In this document: in pieces, positions 47,377-59,800 of the stretch
Position numbering within the stretch: the first letter of the stretch is position 1
Layout: each line of letters starts with the position of its first letter
Source of the DNA: Medicago truncatula
Taxonomy: Eukaryota > Streptophyta > Magnoliopsida > Fabales > Fabaceae
Direction of reading: 5' to 3'
Length of the DNA: 64,000 nt
Assembly (NCBI RefSeq): GCF_003473485.1
Contig: NC_053044.1
Coordinates: 57,514,091-57,578,090 of the forward strand
Translations under genes and position numbers: made by a program
Notes under the pieces: generated by a model
Told to the model about the DNA's origin: nothing
Database searches by the model: none
The model's input: only the letters and a program-made list of their open reading frames with translations

Positions 47377-47530
47377 AGGGTACCCATGGAAGAATGGTGA
47401 GTAATTACCCCAACCAATACACATAAGCACATTTTTAAGTGGTATCTATGAACTATCTTGACTCCACCAATAAATTGCTCATTTTCATTGGTTGGTGGGT
47501 AAATTACCCACCATTCTTCAAAAGTAATCT
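47377..47530. mobile_element. Small hairpin MITE
   Basis: GAAGAATGGTGAGTAATTAC and then CCCAACCAAT on the left is mirrored by ATTGGTTGGTGGG followed by TAAATTACCCACCATTCTTC on the right. It is about 150 bases and non-coding. Confidence 0.65.
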
Positions 47531-48755
47531 AGAAAAAACCTTGTTTACTCATTTCATAAAAATTCTAATCCAAATAAAATGTGATATCTGCCATGCTTAT
47601 TAAATTAATAAATGACCTGTATACACAACATAATCAAATAAACAAAATTTAATTAATTATTATTACAATATTTACTTTAATTTGTTTACTAAAAACTTTT
47701 AAAATTATTTTAATTGATAGGATGAACTATTAAATTTTTTGAACAACCTTTAATTAATTTTTTAATTTTTAAAAATAAATAACATGTTATTTATTGTTCA
47801 TAATAACCCTGTAATTAGTTAATTAGAATAAAAAAATTATGACGGAAAATATTGTTTAATTTAAGGATGTAGCAATTAAATTTAACAAGGGTTATCCCTA
47901 CAAACCACAATTCATTGACTCGCCCAGAAGCAAAAATCTGCGTGGTACACTTGTATTCTTCAACTACATAAGAGAGAGAATACAAAATTAAAACTATAGG
48001 AATCGTGAGGTGTGGCATATCTTTTTAGATCTATAATTTTTGTTTTAGCTTTCCTAAAAACACTCAATCCCGTATTGAGATTTGGTGGATTTCTTCTAGA
48101 TCTGGATACTGATGAAACCTAAATAAGTTACCTTGAAATAATTGAATAAAAAATAAAGAACTCATCAATAAATTTTTAGCAAAGATCATAAGAAGAAAAC
48201 AAAACAGACGAGGGAGGAGCAGAGAATGTTGTTGGCAAGTTTGAGATATGGATTTGCAGAGTCAATGTGTGAGATTATGTTATAAAGTCTCGAGGCAGAA
48301 ACAACGATGTGGCGGTGGTGAGTATCATTTTTCAACTTCGACTGGAGTGAGCAGTGGAGGGAAGGAGACAGTATGGCAGAGAGAAAGATGAGGGGGTGGG
48401 TGGAGGAGAGAGAAGCTGAAAAATTATTTTGGGCCATAACATAATTTGAAATTTTGAGGTCAGCCTATAACGTAAAAGAAATAAATATAGGATCAAATAT
48501 GTATTCAATGCATTACCGAATAACTTACTATCATGGATAAAAATAACTTTTTGTATGATACACAAATTCATTCACTTGTGTAGGCTAAATACCACCATAA
48601 AAGATGTTTTGGATTTGCTAAAAATATAAGTATCCCATAAACAACATAAGACACAACAATAGATGAGAAGGAAAAACAACATGACAAATTTTTATGTTAT
48701 TGCATAATTGTTTGTCTTAATTAATGTTTGATAGACAAAAGACTATTTTAAATAA
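47531..48755. other. Intergenic DNA
   Basis: AT-rich, with no gene I can support. Short open frames on the minus strand near 47815-48571 have biased composition and no recognisable domain. Confidence 0.4.
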
Positions 48756-48941
48756 GGGTTTTGCTAGAAGACACCTTTTATGAAGGTGTCTTTTAGCAAG
48801 TTATTCTATAAGCATTTGTTAAAAGACACCAACTAATTTTTATGAAGGTGTCTTTTAACAAAGTTATAACAAAAAAGTGAAAATCACCTTGAGGTGTGGA
48901 TTACTAAAAGACATCTTCATTGGTGGCTTCTAGCAAAACCC
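48756..48941. mobile_element. Mutator-like MITE with 9-bp target duplication
   Basis: The ends GGGTTTTGCTAGAAG and CTTCTAGCAAAACCC are perfect inverted repeats. TTTAAATAA borders both sides (48747-48755 and 48942-48950), a 9-base duplication typical of Mutator-type transposition. Inside, GAAGGTGTCTTTTA occurs twice in direct orientation. Confidence 0.85.
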
Positions 48942-48950
48942 TTTAAATAA

Positions 48951-49835
48951 CATGTACTTACGTAAAAAGTTGTGCTATGTATGATTTAGTGAGGGATAAA
49001 AAAATTAGTTTTTATCATGTCCTTTGTCACCTAGTTTGTCATATTACAGGAACAATATTATGATTAAGATTAAATATAATATAATTAAAGTTGTCTTGTT
49101 CCTTATTTTTTAGCATATTAAACGCAATTTAAGATTTTGTTTAAAAGTTTGGACGGAAGAGTTTTGGAGTGTGGAAAGTATAGAAAAAAATTGAAAAAAT
49201 CTTTAATGTATTTTAAAGGATTAATTTTTTAAAGAATCATAAATTAATGTTTATGACTAACATATTTTAAATTTTAAAAATATTATAACATAGATTGAAT
49301 CAGAAGAATTTATTTATACCCGTCAAAACCTTTAAATTTCTTTTTCAATATAATTTTTTAGTTCCTCAAGTTATAGAATTTTGTATAATAAAAAAATTGA
49401 ACCTCACAATTCAATTTCTTCCATCCGCTCATTCATTTTTTTTTTCTTTCGAAACTCTCCTTTTATTTTTCTCCAAACTTGTAAACAAAGTCTAGGGTAT
49501 GATTGATTTTCAAAATAATAGACATGATAAAATGAAGGTTTAAACTTCCCCTAAAGAGAAAAAAAAAAAAAAAAAAGGCTTAAACTTTCCCTTAAAGGAA
49601 AGATAGAGGTTTCAATGTAGTTTTAACCTCTCTATTTTAACTAAGCCGTATTTTACCCCGATATTTTAAAATTCGTTATTTAGCCCCCTAGTTTAAAAAA
49701 ATTAAGAATTAGGACTCAATGAAATGACCCAAAAGTCTGACTTTATCTTGTTTGGATCCACTCCTTCTTTCTTGTCTTAACAACATTGCGTTGATTTTGG
49801 AGAAAGAACAAACCTTATTGCGTCGTCGATAGGAG
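48951..49835. other. Intergenic DNA and promoter side of the CANOPY-like gene
   Basis: AT-rich. A worn duplication, TTTAAACTTCCC and TTAAACTTTCCC on either side of an A-run at about 49557-49577, looks like transposon debris. No gene is seen. Confidence 0.4.
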
Positions 49836-52656
49836 ATGAAGATCTCAATGTTTCATCTCTGTATCTTCCTCTTACTCATCGGAATGTCTCATGCCGTTGA
49901 TGACAAATGTGCTGCCTGTAAAGCTGTTGCGGTAATAACCTCTTCATTTTCATTCCTCCCAATCCAAAATCATACAGATTCATCTTTCACTTATTTAGTT
50001 TCTTGTTGATTTCATTCGATTCGATCCGATCCTATGTTTTGTTGCAGGGGGAGCTAGAGATTGGACTTGCCCGTGTAAGTAACATTTTTTACATTCATTC
50101 AATTAGCTTGCTGTGTCTGTAAATTCATTCAATCGTTGAATTTGTATTTAAAAACAGGAGAAGCCTCGCAATCATTTGGATATGCGCCATCGCTTGGACG
50201 CCAAGGGCCAGCGTCAAGGAAAGTTAATCGATTACAGGTAGTAGTATTTTACAATTTAACCTACCTACACCTTTATCCTGAGATTCATTTCAATCTATCC
50301 TATGAAAAAAATAATGTATCTGTTATGCTCAGTTACTGTCATAGATCGACTATCTAACTAACTAACCAACTGTGAAACTGTTTTGTACAATACTCAGAAT
50401 CAGTGAGTTAAGAGTTGTTGAACTTCTTGATGACCTTTGTGAAAAGATGCAAGACTACACACTCAGGGTACTTTCTTAATTACTTTCCATTGGTTTCCTA
50501 TCTTAATTCTTACATATTCTAGAATGAGTGTTATTGGCATTGTGTTCCATCTGTTTTTGCAGATATTTCCAGACTCACATGAATGGTACAAAGTGGGTAG
50601 CTGGGATAACCTCAGAACAAGTATGTACTCTATTTCATCTACCTTCGATTTATCATGCTTGACTTCATGAAATTTCTCTCTGTTTAATAAGATATTATGC
50701 TATATTTTAATGCTACACCCGTTTATTCTAGTATATTTGGGTTTTCTGGTACTCAACATAGCAATAATATGTTAAAACAACCGAAAATGATGAGATTAGT
50801 CGTTACTTTGCTTGTTGTGTCAGAATTAAATGGGTTGTAAATATTACAAGAGCTCATATGCAGGATCAAAATATACATTATATTTAGCATTTTTATTGCT
50901 TGTATCCAAACAAAAATGGAAAGGTAGCTGTAATTTGATTAGATTCATCATGTATTTGAGAATCATGTTTTGCAAGATTTTTACATGGCAATTTATCAAC
51001 CTGTCACTTATAATGCAAATGCCTGATTTTGAAGTCCCTATTTCACATTTGGCATGTATAACTTAAGTAGTGTTTGTTTCAAGTTTAAAAATGACATTCC
51101 TGGGAATCCATGGTTAGGGAATGATTATACCCATGTTTGTTATAAGGTCGAGAAAAAAATATTCCTAGGTACAAAGGTTCCTGGGAATGAAGTAACTTCC
51201 CTTATTCCCATGTGAAAAGATGGGAATGTGCATTCCCATGAAATCCTACATAGATTTTTTTTTTTTTTTTTAAATTTGTAACTTCTAATTTTCCCAGGAA
51301 TGTCAACTTATTCGCCAAACACTTTTATTAAAAAATACCTAGGAATCAAATTTTCATATTTTTATTCCCGGATAAGTTATTCCTGGGTATAACTTGTGTC
51401 TCACCGAAACATGTAAGATTTTAATTCCTTAACGAATATGAATTATTTCAGTTTGTTGCATTGTCATGCTTATTCCAGTGTTTACCGTTTAAGTTGTTTA
51501 CTTTTGTTTTCTGTTTTTAATACTTTGACGAGTAAATATTTCAAAAGGTTTCTTTAATTCTCATCCGAGTTATTTGAACAAATATTGTTCTCGGCAGATA
51601 AACAAGAAGCTCGGGCACATTCAAAAGACATCTCTTCTTATTGTGGAAGGTAAGATGCAACTAGATTTATGTTTTAACTTTAATATTTTTCAGCAGGGGA
51701 TATTTATGGCATCAAAGCTTTTCCATTATCTTTTGCAAGAAGTGACTTTAAAGCTTGAGTACTGCCGTTGTGGACTAACCATCTGTGTGTACTGTGACCA
51801 GATTACTTGAAGAAACAGAAGATGAGGTGAACTTTCATTTTTCTTGACTCTTCTGCTGCTATTGTACATATGCTTATCTGCATTATCTGTACTGTGAATT
51901 ATTTTGTAATGATGCCATGTCTTGTAGCTGGCCGAGTTGATAAAGAAAGGGTCTGTTAAAGTGGGAGATGTGAGCAAAGTTCTTTGTCAAGATTTGAGCA
52001 AACATTGCGATCAGACGAGGTAACTTCAAAGATAATAGTTAGAATTTATTTTACCTAAGTGATTCACTAGATTTTCTGGGACGCATTTGTTGTAGTCATG
52101 AGCTTTTGGGGTACCCAAAAGTTTGTAGGGTTCAAGTTCATATCATTATTTATTGATGGAGAACATCTTAAGTTTCATTCAGTACTAGTTTGAGGAGCCT
52201 TCCCTTTCTGGCCTGTTGTTCCTGATGGGGCATATAGTAATGAGCTTGAATGTGTCAGTCATAGTTGACCTTCGACATATGTGGGGATTAGGATAGTTTC
52301 ACACTTGCTTTTCAAAACTGTTGCAGCTCTCTTCAGAATTCTCTAACATCCATTTGGCCAATTGCCAAATACTCTTCACGGTTTGTTCAATCTTACCTAA
52401 GGCAATAAAAGTTACACAAACTCCGAAATGATAACCACAAAGAACCTACCTTAAGGGGGAAGATTAAAATAAAATCATAATAAGATTCTTGCAAGTTGGC
52501 CAGTCAGAACATACTTGCACTATGTCAAAATCTTGTATTTATTATTAACAATTGATGCATTCTTAAAAATTAAAAAGATATATGTAGATATAACTGTCAA
52601 TGTATTTATGCAGTGTATCAGATGAGGCGGAGGTCGTCGAAGACAGAGAGCTTTAA
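49836..52656 (+). CDS. CANOPY/DUF3456 saposin-like ER protein
   Basis: Nine small exons: 49836-49931, 50048-50074, 50158-50237, 50398-50467, 50563-50620, 51598-51649, 51802-51826, 51928-52019 and 52614-52656; all phases agree, 180 aa. Residues 1-20 are a signal peptide ending SHA. The mature part has six cysteines (25, 28, 82, 126, 156, 163) in the saposin-like pattern, opening with CAACKAV. Family blocks include EKPRNHLDMRHRLDAKGQR, ISELRVVELLDDLC and VKVGDVSKVLCQDLSKHC. Animal canopy proteins are ER-resident chaperone-like factors; plant function is little known. The last residues, EDREL, resemble but do not match an ER-retrieval KDEL tail. Several exons are under 60 bases, so the whole gene was rebuilt from splice sites. 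Confidence 0.88.
51068..51415. repeat. Probable MITE in intron 5 of the CANOPY-like gene
   Basis: Repeated phrases in both orientations (ACATTCCTGGGAATCC, TTCCTGGGAATGAAG, TTTTCCCAGGAATGTC, TATTCCTGGGTATAAC) fill about 350 bases between GTGTTTGTTTCA and CCGAAACATG. This layout suits a hairpin-forming MITE; ends and family are uncertain. Confidence 0.5.
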
Positions 52657-53801
52657 ATCCCTGGATATTGGGGTGGCTGGAAATCTGCCTTTTGGAAATT
52701 AAAAATTAACAGAATACATCACAAAATTGATGGTGTTGTCCGTTTTGTAGTTGGAGTTAGAATGACTTCCATTTTTCTCAATTAAGAGACATTTTAATGA
52801 TACGATTTATCAGACTCTAATCAAGCTATGAATGTGACTTCATATGTCATCACTGTACTGTAAAATCTTTTATTTTGAATGTCTGGTAATTCAGAGAGGT
52901 AATGCCTCTGCAGATAACTACAACTAGTTACATAAAAAGGAACCTTCACAATTCTTAAAAGACATAGATATAGAAATAGTTTTAACCCTGAGAAATTTAC
53001 ATTCAATTCAACATTTTACATTCAGAACATTCGCAGACTTATGGATACAGTGAACAAACATAGTAGATGTACTGACTGAGGAAACTTTGGTATTTTTTGG
53101 TTCCTTTGCTTTTGTTTATTCAGATGTTGATTCCTCTCTTGCACTTCTCCTGATCGAGGATGGTCATGTTTGTAGGATGATTTGCTTATTTTTGTGAGTC
53201 TTTTTATTTAAAAGGTTATACTAATTGTTTTGCAACTTCAATGGAGACCAGAAGATCACGTTCGGATTGTTTTACGAAGATTCCAGAGTTAGTTATTGTG
53301 TTTTCTTCAGACCACTTTTTAAAAAATTCACCCAAAAAAAATTGGTTCATAAAAGTTTACCCATTAATTTCATTGAAAACCTGACCTTAAAAAGTTTTCT
53401 GTCTCCCAGATATAAACGTCTTCTGTCTAAGCAAAAGGAAATTATCATTTTATATTGTTCGTAAATGTATCATAGCATCTTGGCTGAAGTAGTCAACATT
53501 CTTACCATGCTTTTTGTCCCTTCCAATCCGCAAAAATCGGCAATCTATCAAGTATGTTTCGTTTGTTCCTTGTGAAGAAAGGAATCGTAAAAGTTGTATG
53601 CTAGTACTATTCAATTTATCTTAAAAAAGATACCAATAGAATGTTAGAAAGGTGAACAAATAAATTTAGATTGAAATTAATTGAAGTGGCACAAGAAGGC
53701 AGAGATACCCTCCAGCAGGCCGCAACCTTCACATCAACAATTTTATACGTACAAATATCCATCCTTCCTTTCTAAACATAAACAATCATAATGAGCTAAC
53801 A
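52657..53801. other. 3' flanks of two convergent genes
   Basis: The CANOPY-like gene and the PP2C gene converge here. The sequence holds their 3' untranslated regions and AT-rich DNA. No further gene is seen. Confidence 0.5.
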
Positions 53802-56800
53802 CTAACACTCTAATACACCCTTAAGTAAAGTGAGGCTTTCTGCTGATATACTCCTCCTGACTCGAGAAGGAGGTATCTCTATCCTGGAAGGAGGATCTGG
53901 GGAGAAACATACCACGATAACCGTTAAATTATCACATGAGTTACGCTTAAGAGCCTCTCTGACCAACTCTCTCGAACACCTTTGAGGATCATTATGTATC
54001 ATCAACTCTTTTCTTGCCATTGTCACAGCACCTTGGTTACTCATGACATCCCACAGGCCATCACAGCCCATAATCAAGAATTCGTCATCCTCAGTCAAAA
54101 AGATTTCCTGCAACTCTGGCTCGGCACTCAAAGGACAGGCAGAACCCTTGGGACCCTTCATGTGCCAGTCTCCTAAGGCACGTGAAACAGATAATTGGCC
54201 ATTCAAGTATCCATCATATACCACCCCACCAAGTTTTTCAATCCTTAGTCTTTCTGAAATACAATTTGGTTTCTGGTCTTTTGACATCTCAATTGCTCTC
54301 CCTCGCCTTCCCAGTACAGCTCGACAATCCCCCGCATTTGCAATTATCATGTTCCTGTCAATGATGAAATTTCACTAATTTAGGGAGAGAGCTCATAAGA
54401 AATCATGCAACAACAGAGAACACAATCCATATAAGTTTTCTTTCCACAACTTCTCTCTTCCATCTCCAATGAGATGAGACAAAAACACTATCCCAGATTC
54501 TTATGTTTTTCCCGGATAAATTACGGTTGAAGAAGCAAATGCCATTATATTGTTTCCAAACATTGACAGAGCGGCCGTGTTCTAACACCCACTTAAAAAT
54601 AATAGGGATCTAACAAACAACCAATAAAATCTGAAGGCAACTGAAACTTGCTAAAATTAATGAAAAGAATCATGGAATCATAATGCAAGGTCATTACCTC
54701 CCAAATACAAGTGCAGTTAAAGCGGTGGTGCCAGAGGAGATATCAAGCGAGCTGGAATCTGCAAAAGCATAATCAGCTTTCATAAACGCACTTGTAATTG
54801 CCTTCCCCACGCAAGTTGGAAATTGAGAGTCCTCAACAATGAGTCTAAGGATGTTATTTCTTACAAACAAAGCAGCATCGGTTCCTCCATGACCATCAAA
54901 CACCTGAACAATGAGTATGGGTTACTGAACTGTTGGATTTTTTAACATGCAAACAAAAATAAAGGTGGAAACTCATTGTATGAGCAACAAATTTCAATCC
55001 ATTGTTATCTAACAGGTTCAACATGTGAATGTAAATATGAAGCTTTATATCATAGCAAATGTATATAAACTGTAATCTCGAGTAAGAATAACATACGAAC
55101 CCCATAGAAAGCTCCAGGAAAAGGAACATTTGAAGCAGAACCTATGTGTTGAGTAAGATCATCCATACGTACGTGTTCATCTTCCATATATTGTTTAGGC
55201 CCTCTTTCAGCACAACTTCCTGATCGAAATATCGGAACAAAATCTGGCTTGTTTTCAGAAGATGACTTACTTCCAGTAACCTCTGCATCCACACTCTTAA
55301 AAAAGAGAGAGAAACATACAAATCAGATAACCTAAGCTTTACAACGAATATGACAAGATAGGAAGTCAAGTATAAAGTATTAGTAAAAATTGGTAAGAAT
55401 TGAAATGAAGTTCACAGCATTTATGTCTGTATTGATAGCGCAGAAAATCAGAAGCGGAAGCTTTGTTCAGAAGCAGTTGTTCAGAAGCACTGTTCAGAAG
55501 CACTGTTCAGAAGCAGTTCAGAAGCACTGTTCAGAAGCAGTTCAGAAGCACTGTTCAGAAGCAGTTCAGAAGCAGTTTCTGATTCTAAGGATTTATGCGA
55601 ATTAGAGAGAGAATTGAGAGAGAAGAAAATTGTGATGAAAATTGTAAATGATCTTTATTGATTCTATATCATGAATGTACAAGATAATGGTCTTATATAC
55701 AAGTCTAAACGTTGCTTGAAGCACAAGCAATGTAACAAACTCTAACAACCTTATTTGCTAACCTCTAACAAACTTGTAACAAACTTCATAACAAACTAAA
55801 ACAAACTTGTGATTAACCACTGATTGTGATTATCACTGAAACTAAACTTGAATTAAAACAAACTAACATCCTCCCTTAATTCAAGTTTCCACTTCCTTCA
55901 TTCCAATCAAACTTCTGAGCTTGATGAATCTGTCAACCTTCAATGCCTTAGTGAATATGTCTGCAAGCTGCAGCTCAGTAGAACAATGAACAATCTGTAG
56001 TGCTCCCTTGTTCACTTGCTCCCTCAGAAAATGAAACTTTGCTTCTATGTGCTTGCTTCTTCCATGCAGAACTGGATTTCTTGCTAAGCTTATAGCAGAT
56101 TTGTTGTCTATGAGCAATTCTATAGGTCTGCTAACCTCTATCTCCATCTCCTTAAGTATATTTTCAAGCCATATTGCCTGACATGCTGCCATACACCCTG
56201 CAATATACTCAGATTCACAGGTTGACAATGCTACAACTGGTTGCTTCTTAGCACACCATGAAATTGGAGCATTCATAAACTTGAATAGGTACCCTGAAGT
56301 GCTCTTTCTATCTTGTCTGTCTCCACACCAATCAGCATCAGAATATGCTGTCAGCTCAATAGTGTTTTCATTTAAGCACTTAGGAAATAAAATGCCATAC
56401 TGCAGTGTTCCTTTGATGTATCTCATCACTCTTTTGGCTGCTAGCAGGTGAGATACTCTTGGTTCACTCATGAATCTACTGATTATGCCAACTGCATATG
56501 CAATATCAGGCCTACTATTGCATAGATACCTCAGTGAACCAACAATTTGCTTGAACAATGTAGGATTCACAGGTTCTTCATCTTCATTCATCACCAGTTT
56601 TACATTTGTCTCAGCTGGTGATGATGATGGATTGCAGCTCATCATATTGAACCTCTTCAATATATCAGATGCATACTTCTTTTGATGCATCACCAATCCC
56701 TCTGCAACTTCAGTAAATTCCATGCCTAGAAAGTATGTCAATTTTCCTAAATCTGACATTTCAAACTCACTCATCATCTGTGATTTGAATGCTTCTATCT

Positions 56801-59800
56801 CATTCATATCACTACCAGTCACTATCAAATCATCAACATAAAGACAGATGAGTAGTTGATTACCTTCACTTCCTTTCTTCACATATACACCATACTCAGA
56901 CTTGCATTTAACAAATTCTTGCTTCACAAGAAAGCTGTCAATTCTCTTGTTCCAAGCTCTTGGTGCCTGTTTCAATCCATAGAGAGCTTTGTGTAATCTG
57001 TACACCATATCCTCTTTCCCTTTGATTTTGAAACCTGGTGGCTGTGTCACATACACTTCTTCATCTAAAGGACCATTTAGAAAAGCAGATTTTACATCCA
57101 AATGATGCATTGGCCAGTTTCTTCCACAAGCTATAGCAACTATCAATCTCACAGTTTCCAATCTAGCAACTGGAGCATATACTTCAAAGTAATCCATACC
57201 AGCCTTCTGCATGAATCCCCTAGCCACTAATCTTGCTTTGTACTTGGCTACTTCACCATTTGGCTTCAGTTTCAATTTGAAAACCCACTTCACATCTATT
57301 GGTTTCTTACTAGCAGGCAGTTCAATCAACTTCCATGTGTTGTTTCTGTTGATTGAATTCAACTCCTCAATCATAGCATTCTTCCATACATCTTCATTCA
57401 ATGCTGCTTCATAATTGATTGGTTCTGCATCTGCTAATAGTGCAAAATGAACAAATTCCCCTTCTTCATTAACTACATTATCTGGAATGACTTCATGTCC
57501 AGCTAATCTAGTTGAAGCAAATCTCTGTCTAACTGAAGTTCTTGTGACTTGATTCTCTTCAACATGCACTTCAGGTTGAACTTCAGTATCAAGTTGAACT
57601 TGTTCAACTTGATCATCATCTTCAATTATTGTGGGAATTGTGTGACTGGAACTCTTCTCTTTCTTAGTCCAATCCCATGCTTCATTTTCACAGATTTTTA
57701 CATCTCTACTAATCACTATAGAATGATTCAGAGGATGATACAATCTGTATGCACCTGTCTCATGATAGCCAACCAGTATCATAGGTTCACTCTTATCCCC
57801 CAACTTCCTTCTCTTTGCATCAGGGATATGCATATAGCACAATGAACCAAACACTCTTAAGTGTTTTGCTGACTGCTTGCATCCTAACCAAATTTCTTCA
57901 GGAATTTGATTAAGTTTCTTAGTGGGACATCTGTTTAAGATGTATGCTGCAGTTCTTACTGCTTCTCCCCAAAATGTATTAGGCATCTTCTTCATCTTTA
58001 GCATACTTCTGGTCATGTCAAGCAGGCTTCTATTCCTTCTTTCAGCCAAACCATTGTGTTGTGGAGTATAAAGAGCAGTGACTTCATGTACAATGCCATT
58101 GTCTTCACAAAACTTCTCAAACACCTTTGAGGTATACTCTCCACCACCATCAGTTCTTAAAATCTTAATGGATTTACCACTCTGTTTTTCAACTAAGATT
58201 TTAAACTTCTGGAACATATCAAATGCTTCACTTTTGGCCTTGATCAAATATAACCAGAGTTTTCTGCTAAACTCATCAACAAAACTGATGAAATATTTGT
58301 TTCCTCCTAATGAAGGAACCTCTAAAGGACCACACACATCTGAATATACAACATTAAGCAGCTCCTTTGATCTACTTGCTGAACTTGAACTGAATGCACT
58401 TCTTGGTTGCTTTCCCAACAAGCAAGTACCACAGACTGTGTTAGGTATCTCAATTTTAGGAACTCCCAGAATCATTTCTTTATCAACCAATTGATTAAGA
58501 CCTCTAAAATTGAGATGACCAAATCTATAGTGCCATAACCAACTATCTTCATCTTTTACCATAGCAGATAAACAGTTCAGTTCTACAGCTTTCATATTGG
58601 TCTGAAAAGTTCTATTCTTTGCAAGAGGAGTTTTCAAAACTAACCTTTGATGATTATCAAACAACTTAAAGGTGTTGTCCTTCATAGTAACTGAGTATCC
58701 TTTCTGAATGAACTGACCTACACTCAGCAAATTGCACTGCATTCCAGGAACATAGAGAACTTCTTCAATTATTGCCACTTTCCCATTCTTTCCTTCAATA
58801 GCAATATTCCCCATTCCTTCTGCAACCAAGACTCTATGATCTGCAAGCTTCACCTTTGTATTTCTTCCAGGATCCACTTTTCTTAACCATGTCTTGTTTC
58901 CTGTCATGTGATTAGAACAACCAGTATCTAAGAACCAACTTTCTGAATTGCAGCTCTCATTACTAGTTGTTGTAACCATCATGAATAATGATTCAGAATC
59001 TGAATCATCTTGTGCAATTTTGGCTTCCTCTTCATCATTTTTTGATTGCTTTCCTTTACCAGACCAGCATTCAGAGGCATAGTGTCCAAATTTCTCACAT
59101 TTGAAACACTGAATCTTCTTCTTATCAACTTTCTTCTTTTGATTAGAATTTCCTTCCTTTGAAGATTCACCTTTATCAGATCCATTGTTCTTGCCTTTAG
59201 ACCAGTTTCCTCCCTTAGAGTTTTTCTTCCCTTTCTTGAAGTTCTTCCTATCATAATCATCCTTCTTGATAGTTTGAACTTGCAGGGCTTGTTGAATTGA
59301 TCTTTCATTGCTTCTTTCTGAAACCATCAATTCATGAGCTTCTAATGAACTCTGCAACTCCTCAATCTTCAATGTCTTAACATCTTTTGATTCCTGAATT
59401 GCCACCACAATGAAATCAAACCTTGAAGATAGGGTCCTCATAATCTTTTCAACTATCTGTTGATCAGTGATAGCTTCACTACAAGCCTTCATCTGATTCA
59501 CAAGATTGATGAGTTTAGAGATGTACTCAGAAATCTTTTGATCATCTTCCATTTGCATCAGCTCAAATTTCCTTCTCAGAGATTGAAGCTTAATCAACTT
59601 CACTTTATCATCACCTTCATGATACTTTGAAAGAATGTCCCATGCTTCCTTTGAACTCAGTGATTTTGAGATTCTTTCAAAGTTTCCTTCATCAAGACTT
59701 TGTTGAATCAAGAACAGAGCCTTGCAATCTTTTTTCTTCAATTCCTTATGTGCGTTCCTTTGCACCTCAGTAGCATTCGCAGCTAATTCATGTACACCAT

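Noticed and set aside
55466-55578. A CRISPR-like array, because of regular short repeats
   Set aside because: The repeats are about 10 bases with almost no spacers, lie inside a retrotransposon LTR and occur in a plant genome.
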